Shown one piece after another: positions 7,795-19,675 of a DNA stretch of 64,000 nucleotides; position 1 is the first letter of the stretch, and each line of letters opens with the position of its first letter. The stretch comes from Lysobacteraceae bacterium 2PB (GTDB taxonomy: Bacteria > Pseudomonadota > Gammaproteobacteria > Xanthomonadales > Xanthomonadaceae). Made by a program: the position numbers and the translations under genes. The DNA lies in assembly GCA_005502915.1 (NCBI GenBank), contig SCMT01000001.1, positions 186,001 through 250,000 of the forward strand. The letters are read 5' to 3'. The notes beneath the pieces are model-generated. The model had not been told where the DNA came from and searched no databases. It was given only the letters and a program-made list of their open reading frames with translations.

Positions 7795-9021
7795 ATGGAC
7801 AGACCCTATGACCTCATCGTCTTCGGCGCCACCGGCTTCACCGGCCGGCTGGTCGCCGAGTATCTCCAGGCCGCCCACGGCGGCGACGCCTCGCTGCGCT
7901 GGGCCATCGCAGGACGCAGCGCGACGAAACTGGCCGAAGTGCGCGACGCCCTCGGCCTGCCAGCAGACCTGCCGCTGCTGGTCGCGGACGCCGGCGATGC
8001 CGATGCCCTGCGCAGGCTCGTCGGCAGCGCGCGGGCCGTCATCACCACGGTCGGCCCGTACCAGCTGCATGGCGAGGCGCTGATACGCGCCTGCGCCGAG
8101 GCCGGCACCGATTACGTCGACCTCTGCGGCGAGCCGGGCTGGATGGCGAAGATGATCCCGCTGCTGCAGGACACCGCCCGGGCCAGCGGCGCGCGCATCG
8201 TGTTCTCCTGCGGCTTCGACTCGATCCCGTTCGACCTCGGCGTCGTCCACGCGCAGCACGAAGCGCAGGCGCGCTTCGGCGCACCGCTGGTCCGCGTCCA
8301 CGGCCGCGTGAAGACGATGAAGGGCACCTTCTCCGGCGGCACCATCGCCAGCATGCTGGCCACGATCGAAGCGATGAAACGCGACGCCGGCCTGCGTCGC
8401 ACGCTGGTCGACCCTTTCGCGCTGACGCCGGGCTTCAAGGGCGCGCGCCAGCCGGCCGATCATGTCGCTGCCTACGACGAACTCGCGAAGCAATGGACCG
8501 CGCCGTTCGTGATGGCGACGATCAACACCAAGAACGTGCACCGCACCCACGCCCTGCTCGGCCACCCCTGGGGCGCGGAATTCGTGTACAGCGAACGCAT
8601 GCTGACCGGCGAAGGCACCGCGGGCGAGAAGCGCGCGAAGAAGATGCAGCGGCAGACGAACCTGCAGAACCTGCTGCTCGCCTTCGCGCCCACGCGCGCC
8701 CTGCTCAAGCGCTTCGCCCTGCCCAAGCCCGGCGACGGCCCGAATCGCGAGCAGCGCGAGAAAGGCCGCTACGAGCTGCTGTTCTTCGGCGAGACCGCCG
8801 ACGGCCGGCGCCTCGCGACCCGCGTCACCGGCGACCGCGACCCCGGCTACGGCTCCACTTCGAAGATGATCGCCGAATCCGCGCTGTGCCTGCTGCACGA
8901 CGTCGACCGCACGCGTACGCCCGGCGGCGTGTGGACCTCGGGCGCGGCGATGGGCATGACGCTGGTGGAGCGCCTGCGCGCACGGGCGGGGTTGACGTTC
9001 GATGGAGTTGATGGCGGCTGA
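7795..9021 (+). CDS. Saccharopine-dehydrogenase-family protein (trans-acting enoyl reductase-like)
   Basis: 408 aa. The N-terminus is an NAD(P)-binding Rossmann fold starting DLIVFGATGFTGRLVAEYL (residues 6-24). Further family features are GRSATKLAEV, TTVGPYQLHGEALIRACAEAGTDYVDLCGE and FSCGFDSIPFDLG. This is the saccharopine dehydrogenase-like reductase family that includes mycobacterial trans-acting enoyl reductases; it is distinct from lysine-catabolic saccharopine dehydrogenase. A GGGGGC-type ribosome-binding stretch precedes the ATG. Substrate is unknown; lipid-type substrates are handled by the studied mycobacterial relatives. It stands alone between the repeat protein and the beta-lactamase-like gene on the same strand. 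Confidence 0.8.
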   Translation: MDRPYDLIVFGATGFTGRLVAEYLQAAHGGDASLRWAIAGRSATKLAEVRDALGLPADLPLLVADAGDADALRRLVGSARAVITTVGPYQLHGEALIRACAEAGTDYVDLCGEPGWMAKMIPLLQDTARASGARIVFSCGFDSIPFDLGVVHAQHEAQARFGAPLVRVHGRVKTMKGTFSGGTIASMLATIEAMKRDAGLRRTLVDPFALTPGFKGARQPADHVAAYDELAKQWTAPFVMATINTKNVHRTHALLGHPWGAEFVYSERMLTGEGTAGEKRAKKMQRQTNLQNLLLAFAPTRALLKRFALPKPGDGPNREQREKGRYELLFFGETADGRRLATRVTGDRDPGYGSTSKMIAESALCLLHDVDRTRTPGGVWTSGAAMGMTLVERLRARAGLTFDGVDGG

Positions 9022-9110
9022 ACGGATCGAGCGACAGCCGATCGCGCCGGAACTTCGACATGCCCCGGCGCTCGAACCCGACTCCGACCTACACCTCAAG
9101 GATGCAGCGC

Positions 9111-10262
9111 ATGTCGTCGACGTTCCGTTTCGTGATCGCTCTCGGGATGCTGCTGGGCTCAGGCTGTTCGCAGGCACGATCCGGAACGGACGTCTCCCCG
9201 CCCTCCTCTCCGAAGACCGCAGTCGCAGATCACACCACGATGCAGCATGCCGATGTCCATCGGTATCTGCAGGGCCTCGCCGATCGTGGCGAATTCCGGG
9301 GCGTGGTCCTGGTCGCGCAGGGCGATCGCATGGTCCATCGCGCCGCTTACGGCATGGCCGACCAGGAAGCCGGCCTCGCGAACGCACCGGAAACCGCCTT
9401 CCTCATCGGATCGCTGACCAAGTCGTTCACGGCGGTCACGGTGATGCAGCTCGTCGAAGAGGGCAAGCTCGACCTGCAGGCACCGATCTCGCGCTACCTG
9501 CCCGGCCTCGATCGACGTCTCGGCGACCGGCTCACCCTGCACCTGCTGCTGCGACAGCGCTCGGGCCTGCCGACCCATCTGGAAAGGATCGCGCCGCAGG
9601 GCGACGAGCAGGTGACGTCGGCGGACATCCTCGCGCTGATCAATCGCGCCGACCTGGGCTTCGAGCCGGACGCACGTCACGAATACAGCAACCTCAACTA
9701 TCACCTCGCCGCGCTGGTCATCGAAGCGGCGACGGGCCGGCCCTTCGCGGACGTGCTGCGCGAACGCACGTTCATGCCGCTGGGCATGACCCGCTCCGGC
9801 CTGCAGGGGGGCGGGCAGCGGCCGTCGCATCGCGCGAAGGGCTACAGCCGGGGGCTGATGGGCTGGGACAACGACGAAAACAACATGACCTACACGCTGG
9901 GCTCCGGCGACATCCACGCCAGCGCGGACGATCTGCTTCGGTGGAGTCGCGCGCTCGACGACCCCACGTATCTCTCGCATGCGAGCCGCAACGCGATGTT
10001 CGACGGCGGCAGCGAAGCCGATGGCTGGTACGGCTATGGTTTCCGCATCCAGCCCTACCTGCGCCCGGACGGCAGCAGCGGCCGGCTGGTGCGCCACGGC
10101 GGATCGATGGATGGCTTCCTGTCGAACCTGCACCGCTATCTGGACGACGACCTGACCGTGATCGTGCTCGGCAACCAGCGGCCGTTCGAAGTGCGCGAGA
10201 TCACGCGACGCGTGAAACAGGTGGCGATGCACATGCCCGTCGATGCCGGCAAGGGCGAATGA
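9111..10262 (+). CDS. Serine beta-lactamase-like hydrolase, probable lipoprotein
   Basis: 383 aa from ATG 9111, preferred because AAGGA is 8 bases upstream. The N-terminus is a signal sequence ending LLGSGC with Cys19, a near-canonical lipobox. The rest is the class C/penicillin-binding serine hydrolase fold (Pfam Beta-lactamase): nucleophile motif SLTK (Ser101, Lys104), second motif EYSN (Tyr192), and HGGS near the C-terminus in the KTG-box position. Family members include esterases, D-aminopeptidases and peptidases, so resistance should not be assumed. It would act in the periplasm or on the outer membrane. It is followed by a hairpin terminator shared with convergent thiC. Confidence 0.8.
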   Translation: MSSTFRFVIALGMLLGSGCSQARSGTDVSPPSSPKTAVADHTTMQHADVHRYLQGLADRGEFRGVVLVAQGDRMVHRAAYGMADQEAGLANAPETAFLIGSLTKSFTAVTVMQLVEEGKLDLQAPISRYLPGLDRRLGDRLTLHLLLRQRSGLPTHLERIAPQGDEQVTSADILALINRADLGFEPDARHEYSNLNYHLAALVIEAATGRPFADVLRERTFMPLGMTRSGLQGGGQRPSHRAKGYSRGLMGWDNDENNMTYTLGSGDIHASADDLLRWSRALDDPTYLSHASRNAMFDGGSEADGWYGYGFRIQPYLRPDGSSGRLVRHGGSMDGFLSNLHRYLDDDLTVIVLGNQRPFEVREITRRVKQVAMHMPVDAGKGE

Positions 10263-10274
10263 CCCTTGAAAGGA

Positions 10275-10298
10275 CGAGACCGCCTCCGGGCGGTCTCG
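10275..10298. terminator. Hairpin between convergent genes
   Basis: A 10-bp GC-rich stem (CGAGACCGCC with GGCGGTCTCG) closed by a TCCG loop lies 12 bases after the hydrolase stop and before the thiC end. There is no T-run, so it may act with Rho or as a bidirectional block. Confidence 0.6.
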
Positions 10299-10344
10299 CC
10301 ATGCATCACGCAGCACCACCAGCGCGCATCACGCCTTGCGGCCG

Positions 10345-12403
<2,059 letters not shown>

Positions 12404-12410
12404 CGGCGTC

Positions 12411-12440
12411 ATTAGACCTCACCGGGACCGGTCGCGCCAA
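12411..12440 (-). promoter_or_regulatory. Probable sigma-70 promoter of thiC
   Basis: On the minus strand TTGGCG (12440-12435) and TCTAAT (12416-12411, five of six consensus bases) are spaced by 18 bases. The expected start, about 12404, falls on the first base of the riboswitch, which supports the call. Confidence 0.55.
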
Positions 12441-12461
12441 TGCGGGGCAACCGGGCGGCGA

Positions 12462-13289
12462 TCATTCGATGCGATCCAGCCAGGCCTGCAGCGCCGCCTC
12501 GTCGGGCACGACCAGGGCATCGGCGTCGCCGAACTCGGGCCAGCCGGCACGCAACCCGGCCATCAGTGCAGGCGGCAGCCCGGCGGTGTCGAGCAGGATC
12601 GCGGCCACGGCGGCGCAGTCGGTCGCCGGGGACGGACGGCAGAGCAGCGGCCCGGGCGGGATCGGCGTCGACCGCCAGAGCACCCGGCCGTCCGGGGGAG
12701 GTGCGGCGTCGTACACGTCGGCCGCCAGCCCCGCGATGTCCGCCCGCCCCTCGGCCAGGGCCTGCAGGGCCGCGGCGTGCGAACCGGCATGGGCGACCGA
12801 GGCGAAGTGGCCTTCGGGCGGGGCCAGGCCCAGCGCGGCCAGCTGCGCGACCGGCACGAAGCCGCCCGATGCAGAATCCCGCCCCACCAGGACGAGACGC
12901 AGCGCAGGGGCTCGCCCGGGCAGCGCGGCGGCATCGAGATCCGAAGACCGCGCAGCCAGCACGGACCGGTAGCGGTCGGCCTGGGCCGGCGGGACCGCAG
13001 GCACCGGCAGCCCGGCCAGGCCCGCGCGCCGTCCGCGCAGGTAGCCATGCAGGTTGGGCACGCCGACATCGACCTCGCCGGCGCGCATCGCCTCCACCAA
13101 CGCGGTCGGGTTCTGAAGCACGCGCACCTCGACCGACCGGCCGAGCCGGGCGCCGAGGTGGTCGGCGAGCGGTGCGATCGCCGCGGCGCGATCCCGCTGC
13201 GGATAGGCATAGGTGCCGACCACCAGCGGCGCGGCGGCTTCGGCGCGCATGCCGACGACCATCAGGCAGAAGCACAGGAATGCACGCAT
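12462..13289 (-). CDS. PhnD-like periplasmic substrate-binding protein
   Basis: 275 aa. A signal peptide of about 19 residues (cysteine-containing hydrophobic core, AEA end) leads into PLVVGTYAYPQRDRAAAIAPLADHLGARLG, the opening typical of phosphate/phosphite/phosphonate-type (PhnD) binding proteins. Other family-like points are GEVDVGVPNLHGYL, the ABC-transporter-type hinge region, and a repeated VVxxS/AAL architecture. No permease or ATPase gene is adjacent, so the transported ligand is unknown, and an orphan sensor function is possible. Position just upstream of the thiC riboswitch on the same strand invites a thiamine-precursor link, but THI5-type motifs are not clear and the riboswitch does not cover this gene. 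Confidence 0.6.
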   Translation of the reverse strand: MRAFLCFCLMVVGMRAEAAAPLVVGTYAYPQRDRAAAIAPLADHLGARLGRSVEVRVLQNPTALVEAMRAGEVDVGVPNLHGYLRGRRAGLAGLPVPAVPPAQADRYRSVLAARSSDLDAAALPGRAPALRLVLVGRDSASGGFVPVAQLAALGLAPPEGHFASVAHAGSHAAALQALAEGRADIAGLAADVYDAAPPPDGRVLWRSTPIPPGPLLCRPSPATDCAAVAAILLDTAGLPPALMAGLRAGWPEFGDADALVVPDEAALQAWLDRIE

Positions 13290-13515
13290 CGCAGCTCATC
13301 GTTCGCGGGGGAGCCGTCATCTTATCGAGTCGGGATTTTTCGCGCAGACGCACTGCATACGCGAGCGCATGCCGCACCGATCCGCGCATGGATCGTCGCG
13401 ATGCGGCCGCGCACGGACGACTGGCCGCGCGTTGCAAGCCATTGAACCGATTGGCATCCATGCCATGGACCACCCGTCATGCATTGCTCATTACGAATGG
13501 TTACGAGAACAACTG

Positions 13516-13545
13516 TTGACATCCCGGAAAAGCGCGTGCTTACCT
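13516..13545 (+). promoter_or_regulatory. Promoter of the ilv-leu operon
   Basis: A perfect -35 box TTGACA (13516-13521) is followed 18 bases later by TTACCT (13540-13545), a weak -10. The expected start is within a base or two of the leader ATG (13553). The upstream 225 bases (13290-13515) hold no gene and no clear operator. The -35 call is firm; the -10 is uncertain. Confidence 0.55.
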
Positions 13546-13552
13546 ACGGCAC

Positions 13553-13723
13553 ATGACGCAGCGCAACATCCACCGCAACCAGAACGCCAACGCCCGCAAC
13601 GCGGCGCGTGCGGTCTCGCGCACGCAGGTGGAGCGCATCAACCAGCTCATTGCGAACGTCGCAATCGCGTCGCTCATTCTTGTCGTCGTCGTTCTTATTA
13701 CCACGCCATCAGGTGCGGGATAG
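13553..13723 (+). CDS. ilvL: Leader peptide of the ilv-leu operon
   Basis: 56 codons. The first half is rich in Asn, Arg and Ala (MTQRNIHRNQNANARN). The control region (residues 37-51, VAIASLILVVVVLIT) packs branched-chain codons just before PSGAG and the stop. In this GC-rich genome the block uses unusual A/T-ending codons (ATT three times, CTT twice, GTT once), which should make stalling sensitive to Ile, Leu and Val tRNA charging. No ribosome-binding site precedes the ATG, so translation probably starts on a leaderless message. The peptide's last codons form one arm of the antiterminator. Role by analogy with enterobacterial ilv leaders; not a stable protein. Confidence 0.85.
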   Translation: MTQRNIHRNQNANARNAARAVSRTQVERINQLIANVAIASLILVVVVLITTPSGAG

Positions 13724-13767
13724 GGTTGCGCGACTAACGACCCGGGTTCAAAAAAACCCCCGCACCT
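13711..13767 (+). promoter_or_regulatory. Antiterminator pairing of the ilv attenuator
   Basis: AGGTGCGGG (13711-13719, end of the leader frame) is the exact complement of CCCGCACCT (13759-13767), the left arm of the terminator. Pairing these nine bases excludes the terminator hairpin. A ribosome stalled on the Val/Leu/Ile codons upstream would leave this arm free. Confidence 0.75.
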
Positions 13768-13794
13768 GAAGAAGGTGCGGGGGTTTTCGCTTTT
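13753..13794 (+). terminator. Attenuator terminator of the ilv-leu operon
   Basis: An 11-bp GC stem (CCCCCGCACCT with AGGTGCGGGGG) is extended by four A-T pairs, closed by a five-base loop and followed by TTTTCGCTTTT. It is a textbook intrinsic terminator about 30 bases after the leader stop and 57 before ilvD. It is bracketed by two copies of the palindrome ACCCGGGT (13740-13747, 13799-13806). Confidence 0.9.
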
Positions 13795-13850
13795 CGGGAC
13801 CCGGGTTTCTCGAACCAGATGCTCTTACGTTCACGAGGAATCCGAAACAG

Positions 13851-15581
13851 ATGCACAGCAACGCGATCAAAGCAGGCCCCGCACGCGCACCGGCGCGCGC
13901 CATGCTGCGCGCCACGGGCCTGGACGATGCCGCCATCGCCAAGCCTTTCGTCGGCGTGATCCACACCTGGTCCGATGTCTCGCCCTGCAACATCACCCTG
14001 CGCGACCTGGCCCAGGACGTGCGCCGCGGCGTGATCGCCGCCGGCGGCACGCCGATCGAGTTCAACACCATCGCGGTGACCGACGGCATCGCGATGGGCA
14101 GCGACGGCATGCGCGCCTCGCTGGCTTCGCGCGAGACCATCGCCGATTCGATCGAACTGGCCGTGACCGGCCACTGCCTCGACGCGATGGTGCTGCTGGT
14201 CGGCTGCGACAAGACCATCCCCGCCGCCGCGATGGCCGCCGCGCGCCTCGACGTGCCGACGGTGATCCTCTACGGCGGCACGATCATGCCGGGCAAGTGC
14301 AAGTCGAAGGACGGGCATGAGCGCGCACTGACCGTGCAGGACGTGTTCGAGGCCGTGGGCGCGCATTCGGCGGGCAGGATCGACGATGCCGAGCTGGACG
14401 AGATCGAGCGCAAGGCCTGCCCCGGCGCGGGTGCCTGCGGCGGCCAGTTCACCGCGAACACGATGGCGATGGTGCTGACCTTCCTCGGTCTGTCGCCGCT
14501 GGGCGAGAACGACATCCCGGCCACGCATCCCGACAAGCCGAAGTCGGCCGAACGCTGCGGCGAACGCGTGATGCAGCTGCTGCGCGACGGCGGCCCGACG
14601 CCGCGCCAGCTGCTGAGCCTGGCCGCGCTGCGCAACGCCGCACGCGCGGTGTCGGCGACGGCGGGTTCGACCAATGCCGCGCTGCACCTGCTGGCGATCG
14701 CGCACGAGGCCGGGGTGAAGTTCGACCTGGAGGAATTCGAAGCGGCGAGCGCCAATACACCGGTGATCGCCGACCTGAAGCCGGGCGGCCGCTACACGGC
14801 GGCGGAAATGTTCGACTTCGGCGGCACCGCACTGGTGGCGCAGGCGCTGATGGCGGCCGGCTTGATCGAGGATATTCCGACGGTCGCCGGCCGCAGCTTT
14901 TTCGAGGACGCGAAAGCCGCACAGGTCTCGCCGACGCAGGACGTGGTGCGCGGCGTGGACAACCCGATCAAGCCGCGCGGCGGTTATTCGATCCTGTACG
15001 GCGACCTCGCACCGGAAGGCTGCATCGTGAAGCTGGCCGGCCACGGCCGCGAGAAGCACGTCGGTCCGGCGCGCGTGTTCGACAGCGAGGAAGCCGCGTT
15101 CGCCGCCGTGCAGGCGCGGCAGATCCAGGCCGGCGACGTGGTGGTGATCCGCTTCGAAGGCCCGGCCGGCGGCCCCGGCATGCGCGAGATGCTCGCCGTC
15201 ACCGCCGCGCTGGTCGGCCAGGGCCTGGGCAACGACGTCGCACTGATCACCGACGGTCGCTTCAGCGGCGCGACCCACGGCTTCATGGTCGGCCACGTGT
15301 CGCCCGAAGCCGCGCATGGCGGGCCGATCGCGAAGCTGCGCGACGGCGACGTGGTGACGATCGATGTCGCTTCGCGTCGCCTCGATGTCGCCGCCGACCT
15401 GTCGACGCGCAACGCGGCGCGCATCGCGCCGCGCGTGCGCCACGGCGTGCTGGCCAAGTACGCGCGCGACGTCAGCTCCGCCTCGCGCGGCGCGGTCACC
15501 TCGCCCGGCCTGCTCGACGACACCCGTCGCATCGACGCCACCGTCACCACCGCACCGCGCGGAGACGCCGTTCCCGCATGA
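13851..15581 (+). CDS. ilvD: Dihydroxy-acid dehydratase
   Basis: 576 aa. Catalyses the dehydration of 2,3-dihydroxy-isovalerate and -methylvalerate to the 2-keto acids, the third common step to valine, leucine and isoleucine. Iron-sulfur ligands typical of IlvD are seen: Cys46 (SDVSPCN), Cys119 (VGCDKTIP) and Cys196 ([11 protein letters not shown]). Also present is [17 protein letters not shown]. The full length is close to the usual value for the shorter IlvD class. It is the first structural gene behind the attenuator; 81 bases separate it from ilvC. GAGGAA lies about 10 bases before the ATG. Confidence 0.97.
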   Translation: MHSNAIKAGPARAPARAMLRATGLDDAAIAKPFVGVIHTWSDVSPCNITLRDLAQDVRRGVIAAGGTPIEFNTIAVTDGIAMGSDGMRASLASRETIADSIELAVTGHCLDAMVLLVGCDKTIPAAAMAAARLDVPTVILYGGTIMPGKCKSKDGHERALTVQDVFEAVGAHSAGRIDDAELDEIERKACPGAGACGGQFTANTMAMVLTFLGLSPLGENDIPATHPDKPKSAERCGERVMQLLRDGGPTPRQLLSLAALRNAARAVSATAGSTNAALHLLAIAHEAGVKFDLEEFEAASANTPVIADLKPGGRYTAAEMFDFGGTALVAQALMAAGLIEDIPTVAGRSFFEDAKAAQVSPTQDVVRGVDNPIKPRGGYSILYGDLAPEGCIVKLAGHGREKHVGPARVFDSEEAAFAAVQARQIQAGDVVVIRFEGPAGGPGMREMLAVTAALVGQGLGNDVALITDGRFSGATHGFMVGHVSPEAAHGGPIAKLRDGDVVTIDVASRRLDVAADLSTRNAARIAPRVRHGVLAKYARDVSSASRGAVTSPGLLDDTRRIDATVTTAPRGDAVPA

Positions 15582-15662
15582 ATCCCGGGCGTCCCGTCCA
15601 GGGGCGCCACGCAAGACGCAGCACCCATCTCCCTCTCTCGAAACTTCCCCAAGGATCCTGAA

Positions 15663-16690
<1,028 letters not shown>

Positions 16691-16691
<1 letters not shown>

Positions 16692-18493
16692 TGAACGGTG
16701 CCCGCTGGCTGGTGGAAGCGCTGCGCGCGGAAGGCGTGGACACGCTGTTCGGTTATCCGGGCGGCGCGATCATGCCCTTCTACGACGCGCTGCATGGCTC
16801 CGCGCTCAAACACGTGCTGGTCCGGCACGAACAGGGCGCCGCGTTCGCCGCGAACGGCTACGCGCGCGCCAGCGGTCGCGTCGGCGTCTGCGTCGCGACC
16901 TCCGGCCCGGGGGCGTCGAACCTGGTCACCGGCATCGCCGACGCGATGCTGGACTCGGTGCCGATGGTCTGCATCACCGGTCAGGTCGCCACCGGCCTGA
17001 TGGGCACGGATGCGTTCCAGGAACTGGATGTGTTCGGCATGACCATGCCGATCGTGAAGCACAACTTCCTGCCGCGCACGATCGACGAGCTGCCCGACGT
17101 GGTGCGCGAAGCGTTCCGCCTGGCCCGCGAGGGCCGGCCGGGACCGGTGCTGATCGACCTGCCGAAGGACGTGCAGATCGCCGATGCCTCGCATCTGCCC
17201 GCGCACGCGCCGGCGCCGGTGGCGCCGGTGCCCGGCGCCAGCGACGCGGCCCTGCATGCGGCGCTGGCGCAGCTGGCGCTGGCGCAGAAGCCGGTGATCT
17301 ACGGCGGCGGCGGCATCGCGCTGGGCAATGCGATCGACGCCTTCCGCGCGTTCGTCGACGCCACGCAGATCCCGACGGTGCTGACCCTCAAGGCCCTGGG
17401 CGCATTGCCGGCCGCGCATCCGCTGAACCTGGGCATGCTCGGCATGCACGGCGGCCGCGCGGCGAACCTGGCGGTGCAGGAATGCGACCTGCTGTTCGTG
17501 GTCGGCGCACGCTTCGACGACCGCGCCACCGGCAAGCTCGCCGCGTTCGCGCCGCATGCGCGCGTCGTGCACCTGGACGTGGACGCCTGCGAACTGGGCA
17601 AGCTGCGTTTCGCCGACGCGCCGGTGCAGGGCGACATCGCGATCAGCCTGCAGCGGATGATGCCTGCGGCCGCCGCGCACCTGCGCGGTCGCCATGGCGT
17701 GACCCGCCATGCCTGGCGCGATGCCTGCCTGCACGCGAAGCAGACCACCGCGCCGCGCTACGATGCGCCCGGCGACCTGGTGTACGCGCCCTCGCTGCTC
17801 AAGCGACTGTCGGAACTGGCGCCGCAGGCCATCGTCAGCTGCGACGTGGGCCAGCACCAGATGTGGGTGGCGCAGCACTGGCGCTTCGACCATCCGCGCA
17901 ACCACCTGACCAGCGGCGCGCTGGGTGCGATGGGCTTCGGCCTGCCGGCGGCGATCGGCGCGCAGATGGAAAGCGCAGACGCGCAGGTGATCTGCGTCAG
18001 CGGCGACGGCTCGTTCCTGATGAACGTGCAGGAGCTGGCCACGGTCGCGCGCTACCGCCTGCCGGTGAAGATCGTGCTGCTCGACAACCAGGCCCTGGGC
18101 ATGGTGCGGCAGTGGCAGGAGCTGTTCTTCGAGCGCCGCTACTCCGAGATCGACCTGTCCGACAACCCGGATTTCTGCGCGCTGGCGCAGGCCTTCGGGG
18201 TGAAGACGCTGAAGCTCGATCGCGCCACCGACATGGAGGCGACGCTGCAGGCGCTGCTCGCCGAACCCGGCCCGGTGCTGCTGCACGTGGCGATCGACCA
18301 GGCCGCGAACGTGTGGCCGCTGGTTCCGCCGAACCGCAGCAACACCGAAATGATGCATGCCGATGCCGACGAACCGGTCGCGCTGGAATGCATCGGCAGC
18401 CTGATGCCGGATGCGCTGCAGCAGATCGGCACGCCGCAGACCGACACGCCCGCGCTCGCCAACCCCACGCTCACCACCCCCGCATCGTCCTGA
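16691..18493 (+). CDS. ilvG: Acetolactate synthase, catalytic (large) subunit
   Basis: 600 aa, thiamine-diphosphate enzyme that condenses two pyruvates, or pyruvate with 2-ketobutyrate. The catalytic glutamate Glu47 lies in RHEQGAAFAANGYAR. The TPP-binding stretch starts VSGDGSFLMNVQELATVAR and ends LLDN (GDG...N motif). SGPGASNLVTGIADAMLDSVP and GALGAMGFGLPAAIGAQ are typical. The partner regulatory subunit follows 11 bases later. The C-terminal 40 residues are Thr/Pro/Asp rich and longer than in E. coli IlvG. The start is fixed by the TGATG overlap with ilvC. Named ilvG rather than ilvB because a short IlvM-type subunit follows. Confidence 0.95.
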
Positions 18494-18504
18494 GGAGCTC
18501 CCCC

Positions 18505-18756
18505 ATGCGCTACCGATTGGATCTGACCCTGCGCCATTCCGAAGGCGCGCTGACCCGGGTGCTCGGCACCGCCGAACGACGCGGCTTCAAGCCCGTTGCG
18601 GTGGAAGGCGGCATCCTCCCGGAGAGCAGCCGTCCCGATGGCGATCGCTGGCACCTGCAGATGACCGTGGAAGGCGATCGCGCCGCCGACGGCCTGCACC
18701 AGCAGCTCGCCAAGCTCTACGACTGCCTCGACGTGCAGGTGCAGCCATGTCAGTGA
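18505..18756 (+). CDS. ilvM: Acetolactate synthase regulatory subunit, short ACT type
   Basis: 83 aa, one ACT domain: MRYRLDLTLRHSEGALTRVLGTAERRGF, then a strand region HLQMTVEGDRAADGLHQQLAKLYDCLDVQV. This is the size and order of IlvM, the subunit of acetohydroxyacid synthase II; IlvN and IlvH are longer. It binds the large subunit and stabilises the active form. GAGGAG lies 7 bases before the ATG. Its end overlaps the ilvE start by 10 bases, so the two are translationally linked. Confidence 0.9.
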   Translation: MRYRLDLTLRHSEGALTRVLGTAERRGFKPVAVEGGILPESSRPDGDRWHLQMTVEGDRAADGLHQQLAKLYDCLDVQVQPCQ

Positions 18757-19673
18757 CCGCATCCGCCACGCTCGAACGTCCGAAAGCCGCCGCGCCATCG
18801 AGCGCGGCGGCCACGCCACAGAAACTCTGGTACGACGGCCAGCTGGCCGATCCCCGCGCCCTGCAGGCCACGCTGGGCACGCATGCCATGCACTACGGCA
18901 GCGGCGTGTTCGAAGGCATCCGCGCGTATGCGACGAAACGCGGCGCCGCCGTGTTCCGCCTGCCGGAGCACATGGAACGCATGCGCAAGGGTGCCGAGGC
19001 ACTGGGCATGCGCTTCGACCCGGCCGAAGCCACCGAGGCCGTGCTGGCGACGATGCGCGCGAATCGCCACGGCGATGCCTACATCCGGCCGCTGGCCTGG
19101 TACGGCGACGGCGGTTTCGGACTGGATGTCGAAGGCAAGCCCGAGCACCTGATGGTCGCCACCACCGCGACCAACGTGCACCTGGGCGGCAACCGCACCC
19201 GCGTGTCGGTGTCGAAGTGGCGGCGCAATCCCGCCGATTCGCTGCCGCCGCTGAAGCTGTGCGGCGCGTACGTGAACTCGATCCTCGCCAAGCGCGACGC
19301 CAAGGGTCGCGGCTTCGACGAAGCCATGTTCACCGACGCCGACGGCTTCGTCGTCGAATGCACCGGCGCCAACCTGTTCATGGTGCAGGGCGGCAAGGTC
19401 ACCGCGGTCGAACATCGCGATGCGCTCGCCGGCATCACCCGCGACACGCTGATCCAGCTGACCGGCGCCGAAGCGCGCCCGGTGCGCTTCGAGGAATTCG
19501 TCGAGGCCGACGAAGTCTTCGCCTGCGGCACCGCCGCGGAGGTGGCGCCGATCGCCGAGATCGACGGCCATCGCTTCCGCGACAGCGTGGTGACCCGGGA
19601 GATCGCCGCCGCCTATGCGGCTGCCGTGCGTGGCGAAAGCCGCACCGGCGCGCAGTGGCTGACGGAGGTCTGA
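18747..19673 (+). CDS. ilvE: Branched-chain amino-acid aminotransferase
   Basis: 308 aa. Class IV aminotransferase that interconverts Val, Leu and Ile with their 2-keto acids using glutamate. Key features are [22 protein letters not shown] (about 46-61), the PLP lysine Lys170 in [16 protein letters not shown], and the [10 protein letters not shown] and CGTAAEV phosphate-binding loops. The first 25 residues are an Ala/Pro/Ser-rich extension not seen in E. coli IlvE. It begins within ilvM and ends 2 bases before ilvA. Assignment to branched-chain rather than D-amino-acid transaminase rests on motif and operon context. Confidence 0.95.
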   Translation: MSVTASATLERPKAAAPSSAAATPQKLWYDGQLADPRALQATLGTHAMHYGSGVFEGIRAYATKRGAAVFRLPEHMERMRKGAEALGMRFDPAEATEAVLATMRANRHGDAYIRPLAWYGDGGFGLDVEGKPEHLMVATTATNVHLGGNRTRVSVSKWRRNPADSLPPLKLCGAYVNSILAKRDAKGRGFDEAMFTDADGFVVECTGANLFMVQGGKVTAVEHRDALAGITRDTLIQLTGAEARPVRFEEFVEADEVFACGTAAEVAPIAEIDGHRFRDSVVTREIAAAYAAAVRGESRTGAQWLTEV

Positions 19674-19675
19674 GC

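Noticed and set aside
9111-10262. Beta-lactamase-like protein as an antibiotic-resistance gene
   Set aside because: SxxK, YSN and HGG occur across esterases and peptidases of this fold; nothing points to beta-lactam hydrolysis.
12462-13289. PhnD-like protein as a thiamine-precursor (THI5/ThiY) binding protein
   Set aside because: Only its position near thiC suggests this; the sequence follows the PhnD start and no transporter genes are adjacent.
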